Source of the DNA: Planktomarina sp.
GTDB taxonomy: Bacteria > Pseudomonadota > Alphaproteobacteria > Rhodobacterales > Rhodobacteraceae
Assembly (NCBI GenBank): GCA_020630015.1
Contig: JAHDCF010000003.1
Location: 1-64,000 of the forward strand
Direction: 5' to 3'
DNA: 64,000 nucleotides
Shown: piece by piece, positions 8,381-17,818 of the stretch
How positions within the stretch are numbered: position 1 is the first letter of the stretch
Layout of the letters: the number at the start of each line of letters is the position of its first letter
Notes under the pieces: generated by a model
Databases searched by the model: none
What the model was told of the DNA's origin: nothing
The model's input: only the letters and a program-made list of their open reading frames with translations
Position numbers and translations under genes: made by a program

Positions 8381-8434
8381 GGTCCGGAACTTTAAACCAA
8401 TCAACCGCCCAGCGATTGGTTCTTGTTCCGGACC
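8381..8434. repeat. Long interrupted inverted repeat (hairpin)
   Basis: GGTCCGGAAC (8381-8390) matches GTTCCGGACC (8425-8434) perfectly. Nested inside, AACCAATC (8395-8402) matches GATTGGTT (8414-8421), around an 11-base loop. This gives 18 paired positions in 54 bases with one small internal loop. There is no T run on either side, so it is not a standard terminator. It could be a structured small RNA, a processing signal or a protein site. Confidence 0.7.
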
Positions 8435-8578
8435 TTGCCACAAAGCCTACGCGCTTACTTGCTAAACAAACACTCTTTACGCGCAGCGTCCTATGACGCC
8501 CCCCTTTGGTGCAACAATTGCTAACTAACGAATCGAACGGATAGGCATAATGGGAAGAATCTAACCCTGTTCCCCATC

Positions 8579-8609
8579 CTTGAAAATTTGACCCATATTT
8601 CCCAAATCT
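8579..8609 (+). promoter_or_regulatory. Possible heat-shock (RpoH) promoter of clpB
   Basis: CTTGAA at 8579-8584 matches the sigma-32 -35 element. CCCAAAT follows after 16 bases as a partial match to the -10 (CCCCAT type). It lies about 75 bases before the clpB start, and clpB is a classical heat-shock gene. The -10 match is imperfect. Confidence 0.35.
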
Positions 8610-8683
8610 AAGGAAAGGTCGCAAATATACCGTGCCTATTGAGGGCGGAAAAATAAGGCGATGCTTATAAAGGAGAAACAAAG

Positions 8684-11293
8684 ATGAATTTGGAAAAATT
8701 CACTGAACGCGCGCGTGGCTTTGTTCAAGCAGCCCAAACAATTGCAACACGTGAAGATCATTCAAAACTGGCACCTGAACATTTGTTAAAGGCCCTTCTA
8801 GATGATCCCGAAGGTCTTGCCAGTAACCTGATTTCACGATCTGGAGGATCACCGGAGCGCGTGGTAGAAGCGACAGAAATCGCGCTGGCAAAAATCAGTA
8901 AAGTTACCGGCGACAGTCAAGTCTATCTCGACTCTGCGCTGACAAAGGTTTTAGCAGAAGCTGAAAAAGTTGCTGATAAGGCAGGTGATAGTTTCGTTCC
9001 TGTTGAACGGGTTTTAATTGCTTTGGCCCTTGTGAAATCAAAGGCGAAGGATGCACTCGAAGCAGGCGCTGTTAACCCAAAGTCGCTCAACAACGCCATC
9101 AATGAGATTCGCCAGGGTCGCACTGCGGATTCCGCGACAGCGGAAGACAGTTACGAAGCGTTAAAAAAATACTCCCAAGATCTAACTGAGCGTGCCCGCG
9201 AAGGGAAAATTGATCCAATTATTGGCCGTGACGAAGAAATTCGCCGTGCAATGCAAGTTCTGTCGCGCCGCACGAAAAATAATCCTGTTCTGATTGGCGA
9301 ACCTGGTGTGGGTAAGACCGCAATAGCAGAGGGTATGGCCTTGCGGATCGTTGACGGAGACGTTCCCGAATCCTTGCGCAATAAGAAATTGCTTGCATTG
9401 GACATGGGGGCATTGATCGCGGGCGCAAAATACAGAGGAGAATTTGAAGAACGCTTGAAAGCGGTCTTGAACGAAGTCACCAATGCTGCCGGCGAAATCA
9501 TCTTGTTTATCGACGAAATGCACACCTTGGTGGGCGCTGGTAAAACGGACGGTGCGATGGACGCCGCAAACCTTATTAAGCCTGCTTTGGCCCGTGGTGA
9601 ATTGCACTGCATCGGCGCAACCACATTGGATGAATATCGCAAATATGTGGAAAAGGACGCGGCACTTGCCCGGCGGTTCCAACCTGTGCAGGTCGAAGAA
9701 CCCACGGTAACAGACACAATATCGATCTTGCGAGGCATCAAAGAAAAGTACGAGTTGCACCACGGTGTACGCATTGCTGATGCCGCATTGGTGGCTGCGG
9801 CGACCCTGTCGAACAGGTATATCACGGACCGTTTCTTACCAGACAAAGCCATCGATTTGGTCGACGAAGCGGCCAGCCGTTTGCGCATGGAAGTCGACTC
9901 CAAGCCTGAAGAGTTGGACGCGTTGGACCGTGAAATTTTACAAAAGCAGATCGAGGTTGAAGCGCTTAAACTTGAAGATGATAAAGCATCGAAAGATCGT
10001 CTGGAAAAATTGGAGAAAACTCTAGCAGATTTGCAAGACAGATCTTCTGAATTGACTGCCCAATGGCAATCGGACCGAGATAAACTCGCCAGCGCCCGCG
10101 ACCTAAAAGAACAGTTGGATCGTGCGCGAGCGGATTTGGATATCGCAAAACGTAACGGGGACTTGGGGAAAGCAGGTGAATTGTCCTATGGCGTGATCCC
10201 AGGCTTGGAAAAACAATTGGCAGAGACGGAACGCACCGAAGGGAAGATGGTGGAAGAAGCCGTTCGACCCGATCAAATCGCACAAGTGGTGGAACGTTGG
10301 ACCGGAATCCCAACATCCAAAATGCTTGAGGGTGAACGCGATAAGCTTTTGCGCATGGAAGAAGAACTGCACACACGCGTGATAGGTCAAAAACCAGCAG
10401 TGCGCGCATTGTCCAATGCGGTGCGCCGCGCGCGCGCGGGTCTCAACGATGAAAATCGTCCGCTGGGCTCCTTCTTGTTTTTGGGGCCAACCGGCGTTGG
10501 GAAAACAGAGCTGACAAAGGCAGTGGCAAATTTCTTGTTTGATGACGACAACGCCATGGTGCGCATAGATATGTCCGAATTTATGGAAAAGCATGCAGTT
10601 GCTCGCCTGATCGGGGCCCCTCCTGGTTATGTGGGTTATGATGAAGGTGGGGTTCTGACAGAGGCCGTACGCCGCCGCCCTTATCAAGTGGTTTTGTTCG
10701 ATGAAGTGGAGAAAGCCCACCCAGATGTTTTCAATGTGCTTTTGCAAGTCCTCGATGACGGTGTTTTGACAGATGGCCAAGGCCGCACTGTGGACTTTAA
10801 ACAAACGCTGATCATCCTGACTTCTAATCTGGGTGCCCAAGCTCTCAGCCAGTTGCCGGACGGGGCAGATGCGTCAGACGCTAAACGAGATGTGATGGAT
10901 GCTGTTCGGGCGCACTTCCGCCCGGAATTCCTGAACCGGCTGGATGAAACCATCATTTTTGATCGTTTGGGTCGGACGGATATGGATGGCATCGTGGACA
11001 TTCAGCTTGGTCGTTTGACCAAACGTTTGGCCGCGCGAAACATTACACTTGAGTTGGACGAAGGTGCACACACATGGTTAGCCGATGAAGGCTATGATCC
11101 TGTGTTTGGCGCACGCCCTTTGAAACGGGTGATCCAACGTGCCTTACAAGACCAACTTGCAGAAATGCTTTTGGCGGGTGACGTAGCCGATGGTGACACC
11201 GTTTTTGTTTCCGCTGGATCAGATGGCTTGATCGTTGGGGATCGTGTTTCCAATTCAAATCGCGAAAAACCGTCAGATGCGGTTGTTCACTAA
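8684..11293 (+). CDS. clpB: ATP-dependent chaperone ClpB
   Basis: 869 residues, full length. The order is: Clp N-domain repeats (1-145), first AAA+ module with Walker A GEPGVGKT at 205-212, a long middle coiled coil (about 410-520) that marks ClpB rather than ClpA or ClpC, second AAA+ module with GPTGVGKT near 601-608, and the D2-small domain ([11 protein letters not shown]). It is a cytoplasmic hexamer that pulls proteins out of aggregates together with DnaK. The ribosome binding site AAAGGAG precedes the ATG. It is followed by a strong bidirectional terminator. Confidence 0.97.
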   Translation: MNLEKFTERARGFVQAAQTIATREDHSKLAPEHLLKALLDDPEGLASNLISRSGGSPERVVEATEIALAKISKVTGDSQVYLDSALTKVLAEAEKVADKAGDSFVPVERVLIALALVKSKAKDALEAGAVNPKSLNNAINEIRQGRTADSATAEDSYEALKKYSQDLTERAREGKIDPIIGRDEEIRRAMQVLSRRTKNNPVLIGEPGVGKTAIAEGMALRIVDGDVPESLRNKKLLALDMGALIAGAKYRGEFEERLKAVLNEVTNAAGEIILFIDEMHTLVGAGKTDGAMDAANLIKPALARGELHCIGATTLDEYRKYVEKDAALARRFQPVQVEEPTVTDTISILRGIKEKYELHHGVRIADAALVAAATLSNRYITDRFLPDKAIDLVDEAASRLRMEVDSKPEELDALDREILQKQIEVEALKLEDDKASKDRLEKLEKTLADLQDRSSELTAQWQSDRDKLASARDLKEQLDRARADLDIAKRNGDLGKAGELSYGVIPGLEKQLAETERTEGKMVEEAVRPDQIAQVVERWTGIPTSKMLEGERDKLLRMEEELHTRVIGQKPAVRALSNAVRRARAGLNDENRPLGSFLFLGPTGVGKTELTKAVANFLFDDDNAMVRIDMSEFMEKHAVARLIGAPPGYVGYDEGGVLTEAVRRRPYQVVLFDEVEKAHPDVFNVLLQVLDDGVLTDGQGRTVDFKQTLIILTSNLGAQALSQLPDGADASDAKRDVMDAVRAHFRPEFLNRLDETIIFDRLGRTDMDGIVDIQLGRLTKRLAARNITLELDEGAHTWLADEGYDPVFGARPLKRVIQRALQDQLAEMLLAGDVADGDTVFVSAGSDGLIVGDRVSNSNREKPSDAVVH

Positions 11294-11317
11294 GCGCTAA
11301 AACTCAACTTAGAAATT

Positions 11318-11343
11318 GTGCGCGGCCATTTTTGGCCGCGCAC
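11318..11343. terminator. Bidirectional hairpin terminator
   Basis: Eleven-base stem GTGCGCGGCCA / TGGCCGCGCAC closes on a short T-rich loop between the convergent clpB and DUF481 genes. The T run after the stem is weak on both strands, but the stem is very stable. Confidence 0.75.
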
Positions 11344-11349
11344 TTCTTG

Positions 11350-12183
11350 TTAGTTAAAATTATACACCACTGAGACACCCAAGGTGTTATCCGTGCTTTT
11401 TAATCCCGGCGTCGGATTGGAATGATAAGTGGTTTGCAAACTTGTCCGCAGCGCGAGTGAGTCTGACAAACGGGTGCTGACACCCAGTTCATTGGTTACC
11501 ACTGTGTCTGCATCGGATGAGAGGATATCTGTATCATTGGTCAAGAACGCCGAAGCAGACAAACCCTGATAGTATTTAGAAGATACCGCGACTGCAGCCT
11601 CCTCAATCTTTAATCCGGCCGCATCTTCGGCAACCCGGTATCCCGGCCCCGCCTGAACAGACCAACGTGTTTTGGCTGTATCAACAACGCGATATCCAAT
11701 TCCAAACCCCAAAAAGCTGTCAGATGTGTATGATCCGAATTCATCATTGATCGTGTTCAGTTTGCCGAATGCAAATGTTCGATCATTCAAGTTTCTGGTG
11801 TAATCATATCCCATCAAAAACTTACTATCCGTTTTGACCCCAGCAGATTCACCATAGGTCAGACTTAAACGGAAGTCGTGACCATTGGTTCCATCATAAT
11901 TTCCAAACTTGGCACCAACACCCACGTCGAAGGTTTCTGTATTCCCAGATGTGGCGCTGGCTGTGCCTGAAACAGAGCCATACCAACCAAGGCGACGGCC
12001 ATCATTGCCGAAACTGGAATCTCGGTTTGATTGATTAATGTCCTCTCTCGCTTGGTCTTGATTGGCATCCACGGCATCAGACGCGGCATTGCTGTTTCCA
12101 AAAACTTGGGCCTGTGCAGATCCTGCCGCCAGACCGATACTCATACAAAAAACTGCGACGGTACTCGTTATTTTCGTGTTCAC
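11350..12183 (-). CDS. DUF481 family outer-membrane protein
   Basis: 277 residues. A signal peptide (AVFCMSIGLAAGSAQA) is followed by a polar linker, then a region of alternating strands such as RLGWYGSVSGTASATSG, KFLMGYDYTRN and LGFGIGYRVVD, ending in VVYNFN with a C-terminal aromatic-Asn pattern typical of beta-barrels. The family includes salt-stress-induced outer-membrane proteins of unknown function. The start is GTG at 12183, with AAAGG eight bases upstream. It stands alone between two terminator-like regions. Confidence 0.8.
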   Translation of the reverse strand: MNTKITSTVAVFCMSIGLAAGSAQAQVFGNSNAASDAVDANQDQAREDINQSNRDSSFGNDGRRLGWYGSVSGTASATSGNTETFDVGVGAKFGNYDGTNGHDFRLSLTYGESAGVKTDSKFLMGYDYTRNLNDRTFAFGKLNTINDEFGSYTSDSFLGFGIGYRVVDTAKTRWSVQAGPGYRVAEDAAGLKIEEAAVAVSSKYYQGLSASAFLTNDTDILSSDADTVVTNELGVSTRLSDSLALRTSLQTTYHSNPTPGLKSTDNTLGVSVVYNFN

Positions 12184-12426
12184 GATTTTTACCTTTCAAT
12201 AGTCGACACTGTTTGTGCCAACGCTTGAAAGAATCTGTTTTCGGGTGCAGCAGCAACGGCGAAAAGCGGTTCAAAATTCCCCACAAAATTATTTTTAATT
12301 TATTATTTTCAGAGAGTTAGTAAAAATTCAGTGGCCTGCACACGTTCACAAATGCGTGACGCCTGCAACTAGAGGTGAAGCATACTCAACCTGATACCTT
12401 TATTGGTCCCTCACGCGCGTTTCAGT

Positions 12427-12945
12427 TTATTGCATTCCATAGGAATGGGCGCAGACAGCCCCCACTGTCGGGGACTTTGAAACAAGAAATGACTTTGGCT
12501 GAACGCTGCCACGTTCAAAAGGGATCGACAAAGAAAAAGTGGCATTCGGCATATTGTGGCAATCAGCAAAATAAAGACCAGGTGATTTCAGCCGGATTTC
12601 AATCAAATCAAAACGGTCCGCAGCATCTCTTACGTCTGTTAATCTGGATATGCTCGATTTGCGGTAACTGCCTTTGCAAGTAGTAACCTCGGTTCCGCCC
12701 CGAAACTCACTAGAAAATAGTAAAGATGGCGGCTCTCCGAGGTGACCAATTTCGCCGCTGACTTTTCCCTCTCTTTGTTTGAAACCTAGCGACTCGCGGG
12801 TGCGCACAGAGTCTTTTACGGCGTTTAGGCAAAGCAGGATATCGTCTAATAGCGAAAGTGGCACCAAGCGCGCTTGGCTGATGTTGCCCCAACAGCCAAA
12901 ACAGATTGCAAATGCCGCCGCAGTTTTACTCAGCCGCGATCGCAT
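12427..12945 (-). CDS. Small exported protein coupled to formate dehydrogenase
   Basis: 172 residues from ATG 12945, which lies inside the last codons of the formate dehydrogenase gene in another frame, so translation is probably coupled. The start MRSRLSKTAAAFAICFGCWGN looks like a signal peptide with likely cleavage after SQA. The mature part has four spaced cysteines (LLCLNA, TTCKGS, ADCHNM, AVCAHS), suggesting two periplasmic disulfides. I do not recognise a family. A longer start at 13008 would lie deeper inside the formate dehydrogenase gene and would bury the signal peptide. Confidence 0.55.
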   Translation of the reverse strand: MRSRLSKTAAAFAICFGCWGNISQARLVPLSLLDDILLCLNAVKDSVRTRESLGFKQREGKVSGEIGHLGEPPSLLFSSEFRGGTEVTTCKGSYRKSSISRLTDVRDAADRFDLIEIRLKSPGLYFADCHNMPNATFSLSIPFERGSVQPKSFLVSKSPTVGAVCAHSYGMQ

Positions 12946-15688
12946 CCTCAGCCTTTTCCACACGAACGGCTGAGTATTTGAACTCAGGAATTTTGCCATA
13001 GGGATCAAGCGCTGGGTTGGTCAGAATGTTGGCAGCTGCCTCAACATAAGCGAACGGGACAAACACCATGTCAGGGGCAACCGCCCGATCTTCGCGGGCC
13101 ATGATGGTGATGGACCCACGCTTGGTGGTCAGCTTGACCAAGCCGCCCGCTTCCACGCCCAGCTTGCGCAAAGTCGAAGGATGCAAAGAACAGTTAGCTT
13201 CGGGTTCCACAGCATCCAATACAGATGAACGGCGTGTCATAGACCCTGTGTGCCAGTGTTCCAATTGGCGACCAGTGGTCATAATCATCGGGTAATCCGC
13301 ATCCGGCATATCGTCCGGTGCGATTACACTCGCCGGGGTGAATTTCGCGCGCCCGTCAGAACGTGGGAACCCATCACCAAACACCACAGCCTGTCCAGGA
13401 TCCTCTGGCGAAAGGCTAGGATAAGTCACGGCGGTTTCGCCCAAACGTTCCCATGTAATATTGTCTAATGACCGCATGTTTATTGCCATTTCAGCAAACA
13501 CATCTGCAGGGCTTTCATACGACCAATTCAACCCACAACGATTAGCGAGTTCAACTTCGATCGCCCAATCTTCGCGCGCTTCGCCAGGGGGTGGAACCGC
13601 CGGACGCACCCGTTGAACCTGTCGGTTGGTGTTCGAAACGGTTCCAGATTTTTCGTAAAGGGCTGAAGCGGGCAAAATGACATCGGCATAATTTGCAGTT
13701 TCCGTCAAGAAAATGTCCTGCACCACCAGATGGTCCAACTTGGCCAAGGCATCACGAGCGTGTTCAACATCAGGATCGGACATTGCTGGATTTTCACCAA
13801 GAATATACATCGCCTTGATGTCGCCCTCATGGACGGCATCCATGATCTCTGTCACCGTCAGGCCTTTTTCGTTGGAAAAATCGTCCGACCCCCAAACTTC
13901 TGTGAAGGCAGATCTTACACCATCGTCTGTAACTGACTGATAATCCGGCAAGAACATTGGTATCAGACCAGCATCAGACGCACCTTGTACATTGTTTTGG
14001 CCGCGCAGCGGGTGCAAACCTGTCCCCGGGCGACCCACATGCCCGCACATCAGGGCAAGGCTGATTAAGCAACGGGAATTGTCGGTCCCATGGATGTGTT
14101 GCGACACGCCCATGCCCCAGAATATCATACCGGCTTTGGCGGTTGCAAAATCACGGGCAACCGCACGCAAAGTTTCTGCTGGAATACCGCAAAGATCTTG
14201 CATTTTTTCAGGGCTGAAATCGGCGAGGTGCTTTTTCTCAGCCTCCCAATTTTCAGTATAGGCGTCGATGTATTGCTGATCGTACAGCCCCTCTTCCACG
14301 ATCACATGCATGATCGCATTGAGCATGGAAACATCCGCACCGGGTCGGAACTGCAGCATGTGCTCTGCGTGACGTTTCAAAGCTTGCCCACGAGGATCCA
14401 TCACGATCAGTTTTCCACCGCGTTTGGTGAATTGCTTGAAAAATGTCGCTGCAACAGGATGGTTTTCAACCGGGTTGGCACCAATCACAATCGCGACGTC
14501 CGCATTTTCAATTTCATTAAAAGTAGCAGTCACAGCGCCAGAACCGACGTTTTCGATCAAAGCAGATACGGACGATGCGTGGCAAAGGCGCGTACAATGG
14601 TCGACGTTGTTGTGCTTGAAACCTTCACGAATGAATTTTTGGAAAAGATACGCTTCCTCGTTCGTACATTTTGCAGAACCGAAACCGGCGACCTCACGCC
14701 CGCGCCCCTTTAAGCCATCTGCAGCTGCATCCAAAGCTTCGTCCCATGACGCCTCTCGGAAAAAATCTTGCCAATTGTCCGGATCTACGTTCAGGCCCTT
14801 GGCCGGTGCATCATCGCGACGGATCAAGGGTTTGGTCAGGCGATGGTCATGATGAATGTAGTCAAATCCAAAGCGGCCTTTAACACACAACCGCCCCTCG
14901 TTTGCTGGGCCGTTGATGCCTTCAACATATTTCACTTTGCCATCTTTGACCTTCAAACTTACCTGACAGCCAACACCACAGAAAGGGCAAACACTTTCGA
15001 CTTCGCTGTCAAAATCTTTGCTGTCACCCGGGCCTGCACCTTCGGTCACTGTGGATGGCATCAAGGCACCTGTCGGACATGCTTGCACGCATTCACCGCA
15101 CGCGACACAAGTGGAAGCACCCATCGGATCTGCCATATCAAATGTTGGGTATGCATCGTGGCCACGACCCGCCATCCCGATTACGTCGTTCACCTGAACC
15201 TCACGGCAGGCGCGCACACACAATCCGCATTGAATGCAGGCATCTAGGTTCACAGACATGGCTACGTGACTGTCGTCCAACAATGGAATGCGCCCATCTT
15301 CCAGCTTTGGGAAACGGCTTTCATCCACGCCTTGTACGGCGGCCATATCCCACAAGTGGCTGGATTTATCGTGAGCGACCTCTGGTTCTGGCTGATCGGC
15401 GACCAACATTTCCATAACCATCTTGCGCGCCGTATCAGCACGGTTGCAATCAACGTTTACAACCATGCCTTCCGTTGGCGTACGAATACACGACGCAGCC
15501 AATGTGCGCTCACCTTCGATTTCAACCATACAAGCGCGACAGTTTCCATCAGAACGATACCCCGGCTCGTCCCGGTGGCACAAATGGGGGATAGTTGTTC
15601 CTTGTCCTTTGGCCACTTCCCAAATTGTTTGACCCGGCGATGCCTCGACCTCTTTTCCATCGAGCTTGAAACGAATCTTATCAGCCAT
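12926..15688 (-). CDS. Formate dehydrogenase, molybdenum-type alpha subunit
   Basis: 920 residues from ATG 15688, which has AAGGGGAGTGG upstream; the frame is open further upstream but that part is not protein-like. The order is: N-terminal [2Fe-2S] ferredoxin domain (Cys 37, 50, 53, 67), two [4Fe-4S] clusters (CIQCGLCVRAC 151-161; CVACGECVQAC 194-204), the Mo-bisMGD module with its own cluster (CPFCGVGC 234-241) and the active-site Cys-His in RLCHASS (Cys 369). It oxidises formate to CO2. The active site is cysteine, not selenocysteine. Partner subunits like FdsB/FdsG and the FdhD factor are not adjacent, so the electron acceptor is unclear. Confidence 0.9.
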   Translation of the reverse strand: MADKIRFKLDGKEVEASPGQTIWEVAKGQGTTIPHLCHRDEPGYRSDGNCRACMVEIEGERTLAASCIRTPTEGMVVNVDCNRADTARKMVMEMLVADQPEPEVAHDKSSHLWDMAAVQGVDESRFPKLEDGRIPLLDDSHVAMSVNLDACIQCGLCVRACREVQVNDVIGMAGRGHDAYPTFDMADPMGASTCVACGECVQACPTGALMPSTVTEGAGPGDSKDFDSEVESVCPFCGVGCQVSLKVKDGKVKYVEGINGPANEGRLCVKGRFGFDYIHHDHRLTKPLIRRDDAPAKGLNVDPDNWQDFFREASWDEALDAAADGLKGRGREVAGFGSAKCTNEEAYLFQKFIREGFKHNNVDHCTRLCHASSVSALIENVGSGAVTATFNEIENADVAIVIGANPVENHPVAATFFKQFTKRGGKLIVMDPRGQALKRHAEHMLQFRPGADVSMLNAIMHVIVEEGLYDQQYIDAYTENWEAEKKHLADFSPEKMQDLCGIPAETLRAVARDFATAKAGMIFWGMGVSQHIHGTDNSRCLISLALMCGHVGRPGTGLHPLRGQNNVQGASDAGLIPMFLPDYQSVTDDGVRSAFTEVWGSDDFSNEKGLTVTEIMDAVHEGDIKAMYILGENPAMSDPDVEHARDALAKLDHLVVQDIFLTETANYADVILPASALYEKSGTVSNTNRQVQRVRPAVPPPGEAREDWAIEVELANRCGLNWSYESPADVFAEMAINMRSLDNITWERLGETAVTYPSLSPEDPGQAVVFGDGFPRSDGRAKFTPASVIAPDDMPDADYPMIMTTGRQLEHWHTGSMTRRSSVLDAVEPEANCSLHPSTLRKLGVEAGGLVKLTTKRGSITIMAREDRAVAPDMVFVPFAYVEAAANILTNPALDPYGKIPEFKYSAVRVEKAEDAIAAE

Positions 15689-15849
15689 TGGGCCACTCCC
15701 CTTCATACACCTCAGGTTTAGACCATGTTTCTTTGAAATTCCAAAACCTGAACACGACGACCAGTGCAACAAATCCGCCTTTGGGTGTTTCCGATGCAAC
15801 CCAAGTTGCCCCGATTGGCAAAACACACGAAAAGCATTACGGCAAAGAA

Positions 15850-16509
15850 ATGGAACATACAGAACTTATCGTCGTGCGGCATGGTCAAGCCAATTCCAAG
15901 GCCAGGAATGAGGAAGACTATGACCAACTTTCAGATTTGGGCCACAAACAGGCACGTTGGTTGGGCGACTATTTTTCATCCATCAATATGGAATTTTGTA
16001 AAATCGTTTCCGGATCACTTAAGCGGCACAAAGGAACGGTTTCCGGCATCGGAATTGACAAACAGTGCCACACCGATGACCGACTGAACGAGCTCAGATA
16101 TTTTGATATGGCTGAGGAACTTCTAGACCTTGATGGCGTGCCTCTTCCCACAGGTCCTTCAGATTTTGAATTTCACTTTCCCAAAGTAATGTCAGCATGG
16201 GAAGAAGGCCGACTGGATCATGTTCACATGACATATAGGGAATTCCAGACAGGAGCTGTCGAAAGTTTGATTGGCCACGCAAAAAATAACGAACGTGTCC
16301 TGTTTATCAGTTCAGGTGGGATTATTGATGTTGTGATCTGCCATATCTTAAAACGAAAGATGAGCGACTTGGTTCCATTGATGCCACATGCCATCAACAG
16401 TTCCATCCATAGATTTTCTGTTCAGAATGAAACCCTGAAATTGCAAAGCTACAACTCGACCCCTCATTTGGACCGACCAGAAAGAAGATACGCACGAACA
16501 GTGGTGTGA
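15850..16509 (+). CDS. Histidine phosphatase (phosphoglycerate mutase-like) family protein
   Basis: 219 residues from ATG 15850. The N-terminal LIVVRHGQANSKA carries the RHG catalytic motif, and a partner stretch VLFISSGGIID replaces the usual second His motif (normally G-H-x-x-x). The second catalytic histidine is therefore not in the expected place, and activity is uncertain. The open frame extends upstream to 15688, inside the divergent formate dehydrogenase start, but those residues look unlike protein. The ribosome binding site is weak. It is convergent with the SDR gene (2 bases apart). Confidence 0.75.
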   Translation: MEHTELIVVRHGQANSKARNEEDYDQLSDLGHKQARWLGDYFSSINMEFCKIVSGSLKRHKGTVSGIGIDKQCHTDDRLNELRYFDMAEELLDLDGVPLPTGPSDFEFHFPKVMSAWEEGRLDHVHMTYREFQTGAVESLIGHAKNNERVLFISSGGIIDVVICHILKRKMSDLVPLMPHAINSSIHRFSVQNETLKLQSYNSTPHLDRPERRYARTVV

Positions 16510-16511
16510 CG

Positions 16512-17240
16512 TTATTTGAAAATTCGGTAGTAAAGCCAATCGGGCCAGAATTGACTGAACCTAAATAGCAATGAAAAAATAAGCGGGAAGCTGTTTTTGA
16601 ATCTGTTTGATTCCATGTGACGCAACATATGTTGGGCCGCCTCTTCAGGTGTCATAATGAAAGGCATATCAAAATCGTTTTTTTCTGTGAGGCGCGTTTT
16701 GATGAAGCCTGGATTTGAAACTTGAACCTTAATGTTGGTGTCTTTTAAATCCGCGAACAGACTTTCAGCCAAATACATTACCCCAGCCTTCGAAGCCCCA
16801 TAACCGATTGCACGAGGTAGACCGCGGAATCCAGAGAGTGATCCCGTTATCACGATATGACCTTCGTTCCTTTCGATAAAGTCGGGCATCACCAAATTCA
16901 AAACACGGAAGGCGCCACTGAAGTTGATATTCGCCATGAAAAGCGCCTTGTGCCCATCCCATTCTTTGGCTGACATCGGCCAATACACACCCGCCAAAAA
17001 AACGATACCATCGACCTGCCCAAGTGTTTTGCTTGCTTGGATTACGCTTTCGTCTGAAGCAATATCAATTGGCAAAATTTTTGATAGCCCGGGTAATTCA
17101 GCGCTCAAACTTTTCAGTTTGTCTTCAGAACGCGAGGAAAGGATAAGTTCAACACCGGCGGCGCTTAACTTGTGGGCCAAAGCACGACCCAATCCTTCCG
17201 ATGCACCGACCAGCCAATATTTCTTGCCTGCCCAGTTCAT
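16512..17240 (-). CDS. Short-chain dehydrogenase/reductase in the RpoE-linked operon
   Basis: 242 residues. The NAD(P)-binding start is WLVGASEGLGRALA (a GASxGxG pattern), followed by the YGASKAGVMYL catalytic Tyr-x-x-x-Lys and VSNPGFIKT. It is the last gene of a five-gene run (FAD oxidoreductase, DUF1365, MFS, DUF3833, SDR) and overlaps the stop of DUF3833 by ATGA. In Rhodobacter sphaeroides a similar gene set is under sigma-E (RpoE) and singlet-oxygen control. The substrate is unknown; a role in lipid modification is an inference from the context. Confidence 0.85.
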   Translation of the reverse strand: MNWAGKKYWLVGASEGLGRALAHKLSAAGVELILSSRSEDKLKSLSAELPGLSKILPIDIASDESVIQASKTLGQVDGIVFLAGVYWPMSAKEWDGHKALFMANINFSGAFRVLNLVMPDFIERNEGHIVITGSLSGFRGLPRAIGYGASKAGVMYLAESLFADLKDTNIKVQVSNPGFIKTRLTEKNDFDMPFIMTPEEAAQHMLRHMESNRFKNSFPLIFSLLFRFSQFWPDWLYYRIFK

Positions 17241-17815
17241 TCAGCTGCCTGCTGTAATTCAATCTCTGCTGGTCGCATTGTGGCAACTAGTTCAGCCACT
17301 TTAATTCCAAACTTACGAAATTGGCTGCGGTTCATGATCACGCCATTAGATGCAAGATACATCCAGTCCGTAACGTTAAGGGCATGACCACCCGCGGCTT
17401 CAGTTAATTTGATTGTGTAATTGAGTTGAACAACTGATCCCATTTGGCACCCGGTCCCGATTCCCACCACATCCGGCGCAGTGGCTTCGATGGATTGATC
17501 TGGTTTGAGCTTCAAAGTCCATTGCCGGTGTTGTGTGGCGCCTGAATCGTATTGAAACACTTCGTTCATTACCCCAGTATCACCGTCCCACTTTGCATAA
17601 AATTCTGCCACGAAACGAGAGCTTACTTTTCCGAAAGGGCCAAAAATGACACCTTCACAAAGAAGTTTGCCACGCAGACGTTCGCGTATGTCAAACACCG
17701 GCTTTGAATCGACATAGTCTTCTGGTCTTTGCGATTGGAAGCCAATCTTGTTTGAAAAAACCCAAAGGACAGCGGCCATTACCGCAATTACCAATAAAAC
17801 ACCTAAAGTCGACAT
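17237..17815 (-). CDS. DUF3833 family membrane-anchored protein
   Basis: 192 residues. One N-terminal membrane segment (LGVLLVIAVMAAVLWVF) precedes a lipocalin-like beta domain: RLRGKLLCEGVIFGPFGKVSSRF, FDIRERL before it, and a DWMYLASNGVIMNRSQFRKFG end. The last stretch and FxGxxxGxGxxxxxxG-like spacing are typical of DUF3833. The function is unknown; the family occurs with DUF1365 and SDR genes in lipid and stress operons. The stop overlaps the SDR start, and 3 bases separate it from the MFS gene. Confidence 0.85.
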   Translation of the reverse strand: MSTLGVLLVIAVMAAVLWVFSNKIGFQSQRPEDYVDSKPVFDIRERLRGKLLCEGVIFGPFGKVSSRFVAEFYAKWDGDTGVMNEVFQYDSGATQHRQWTLKLKPDQSIEATAPDVVGIGTGCQMGSVVQLNYTIKLTEAAGGHALNVTDWMYLASNGVIMNRSQFRKFGIKVAELVATMRPAEIELQQAAE

Positions 17816-17818
17816 TGA

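Larger units (their letters stand above)
8314..8683. other. 370-base intergenic region upstream of clpB
   Basis: No convincing gene. It holds a long interrupted hairpin (8381-8434, listed separately), a short GCGTC-CTAT-GACGC hairpin near 8484-8497, a possible heat-shock promoter (8579-8609) and the AAAGGAG ribosome binding site of clpB. A 103-codon minus-strand reading frame here lacks family features and is not called. Confidence 0.6.

Noticed and set aside
8370-8681. 103-codon minus-strand open frame upstream of clpB
   Set aside because: No ribosome binding site or recognisable motif, and it covers the hairpin and the presumed clpB promoter.
9151-9903. 250-codon open frame antisense to clpB
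   Set aside because: It lies wholly inside the certain clpB gene and has the Ser/Arg/Thr-rich composition expected of an antisense shadow.
12375-12683. 102-codon plus-strand open frame opposite the small exported protein
   Set aside because: It lacks a start signal and motif, whereas the minus-strand frame has a signal peptide and coupling to formate dehydrogenase.
14575-14610. Selenocysteine in the formate dehydrogenase active site
   Set aside because: The codon at the catalytic position is a cysteine codon, and the frame has no internal TGA.
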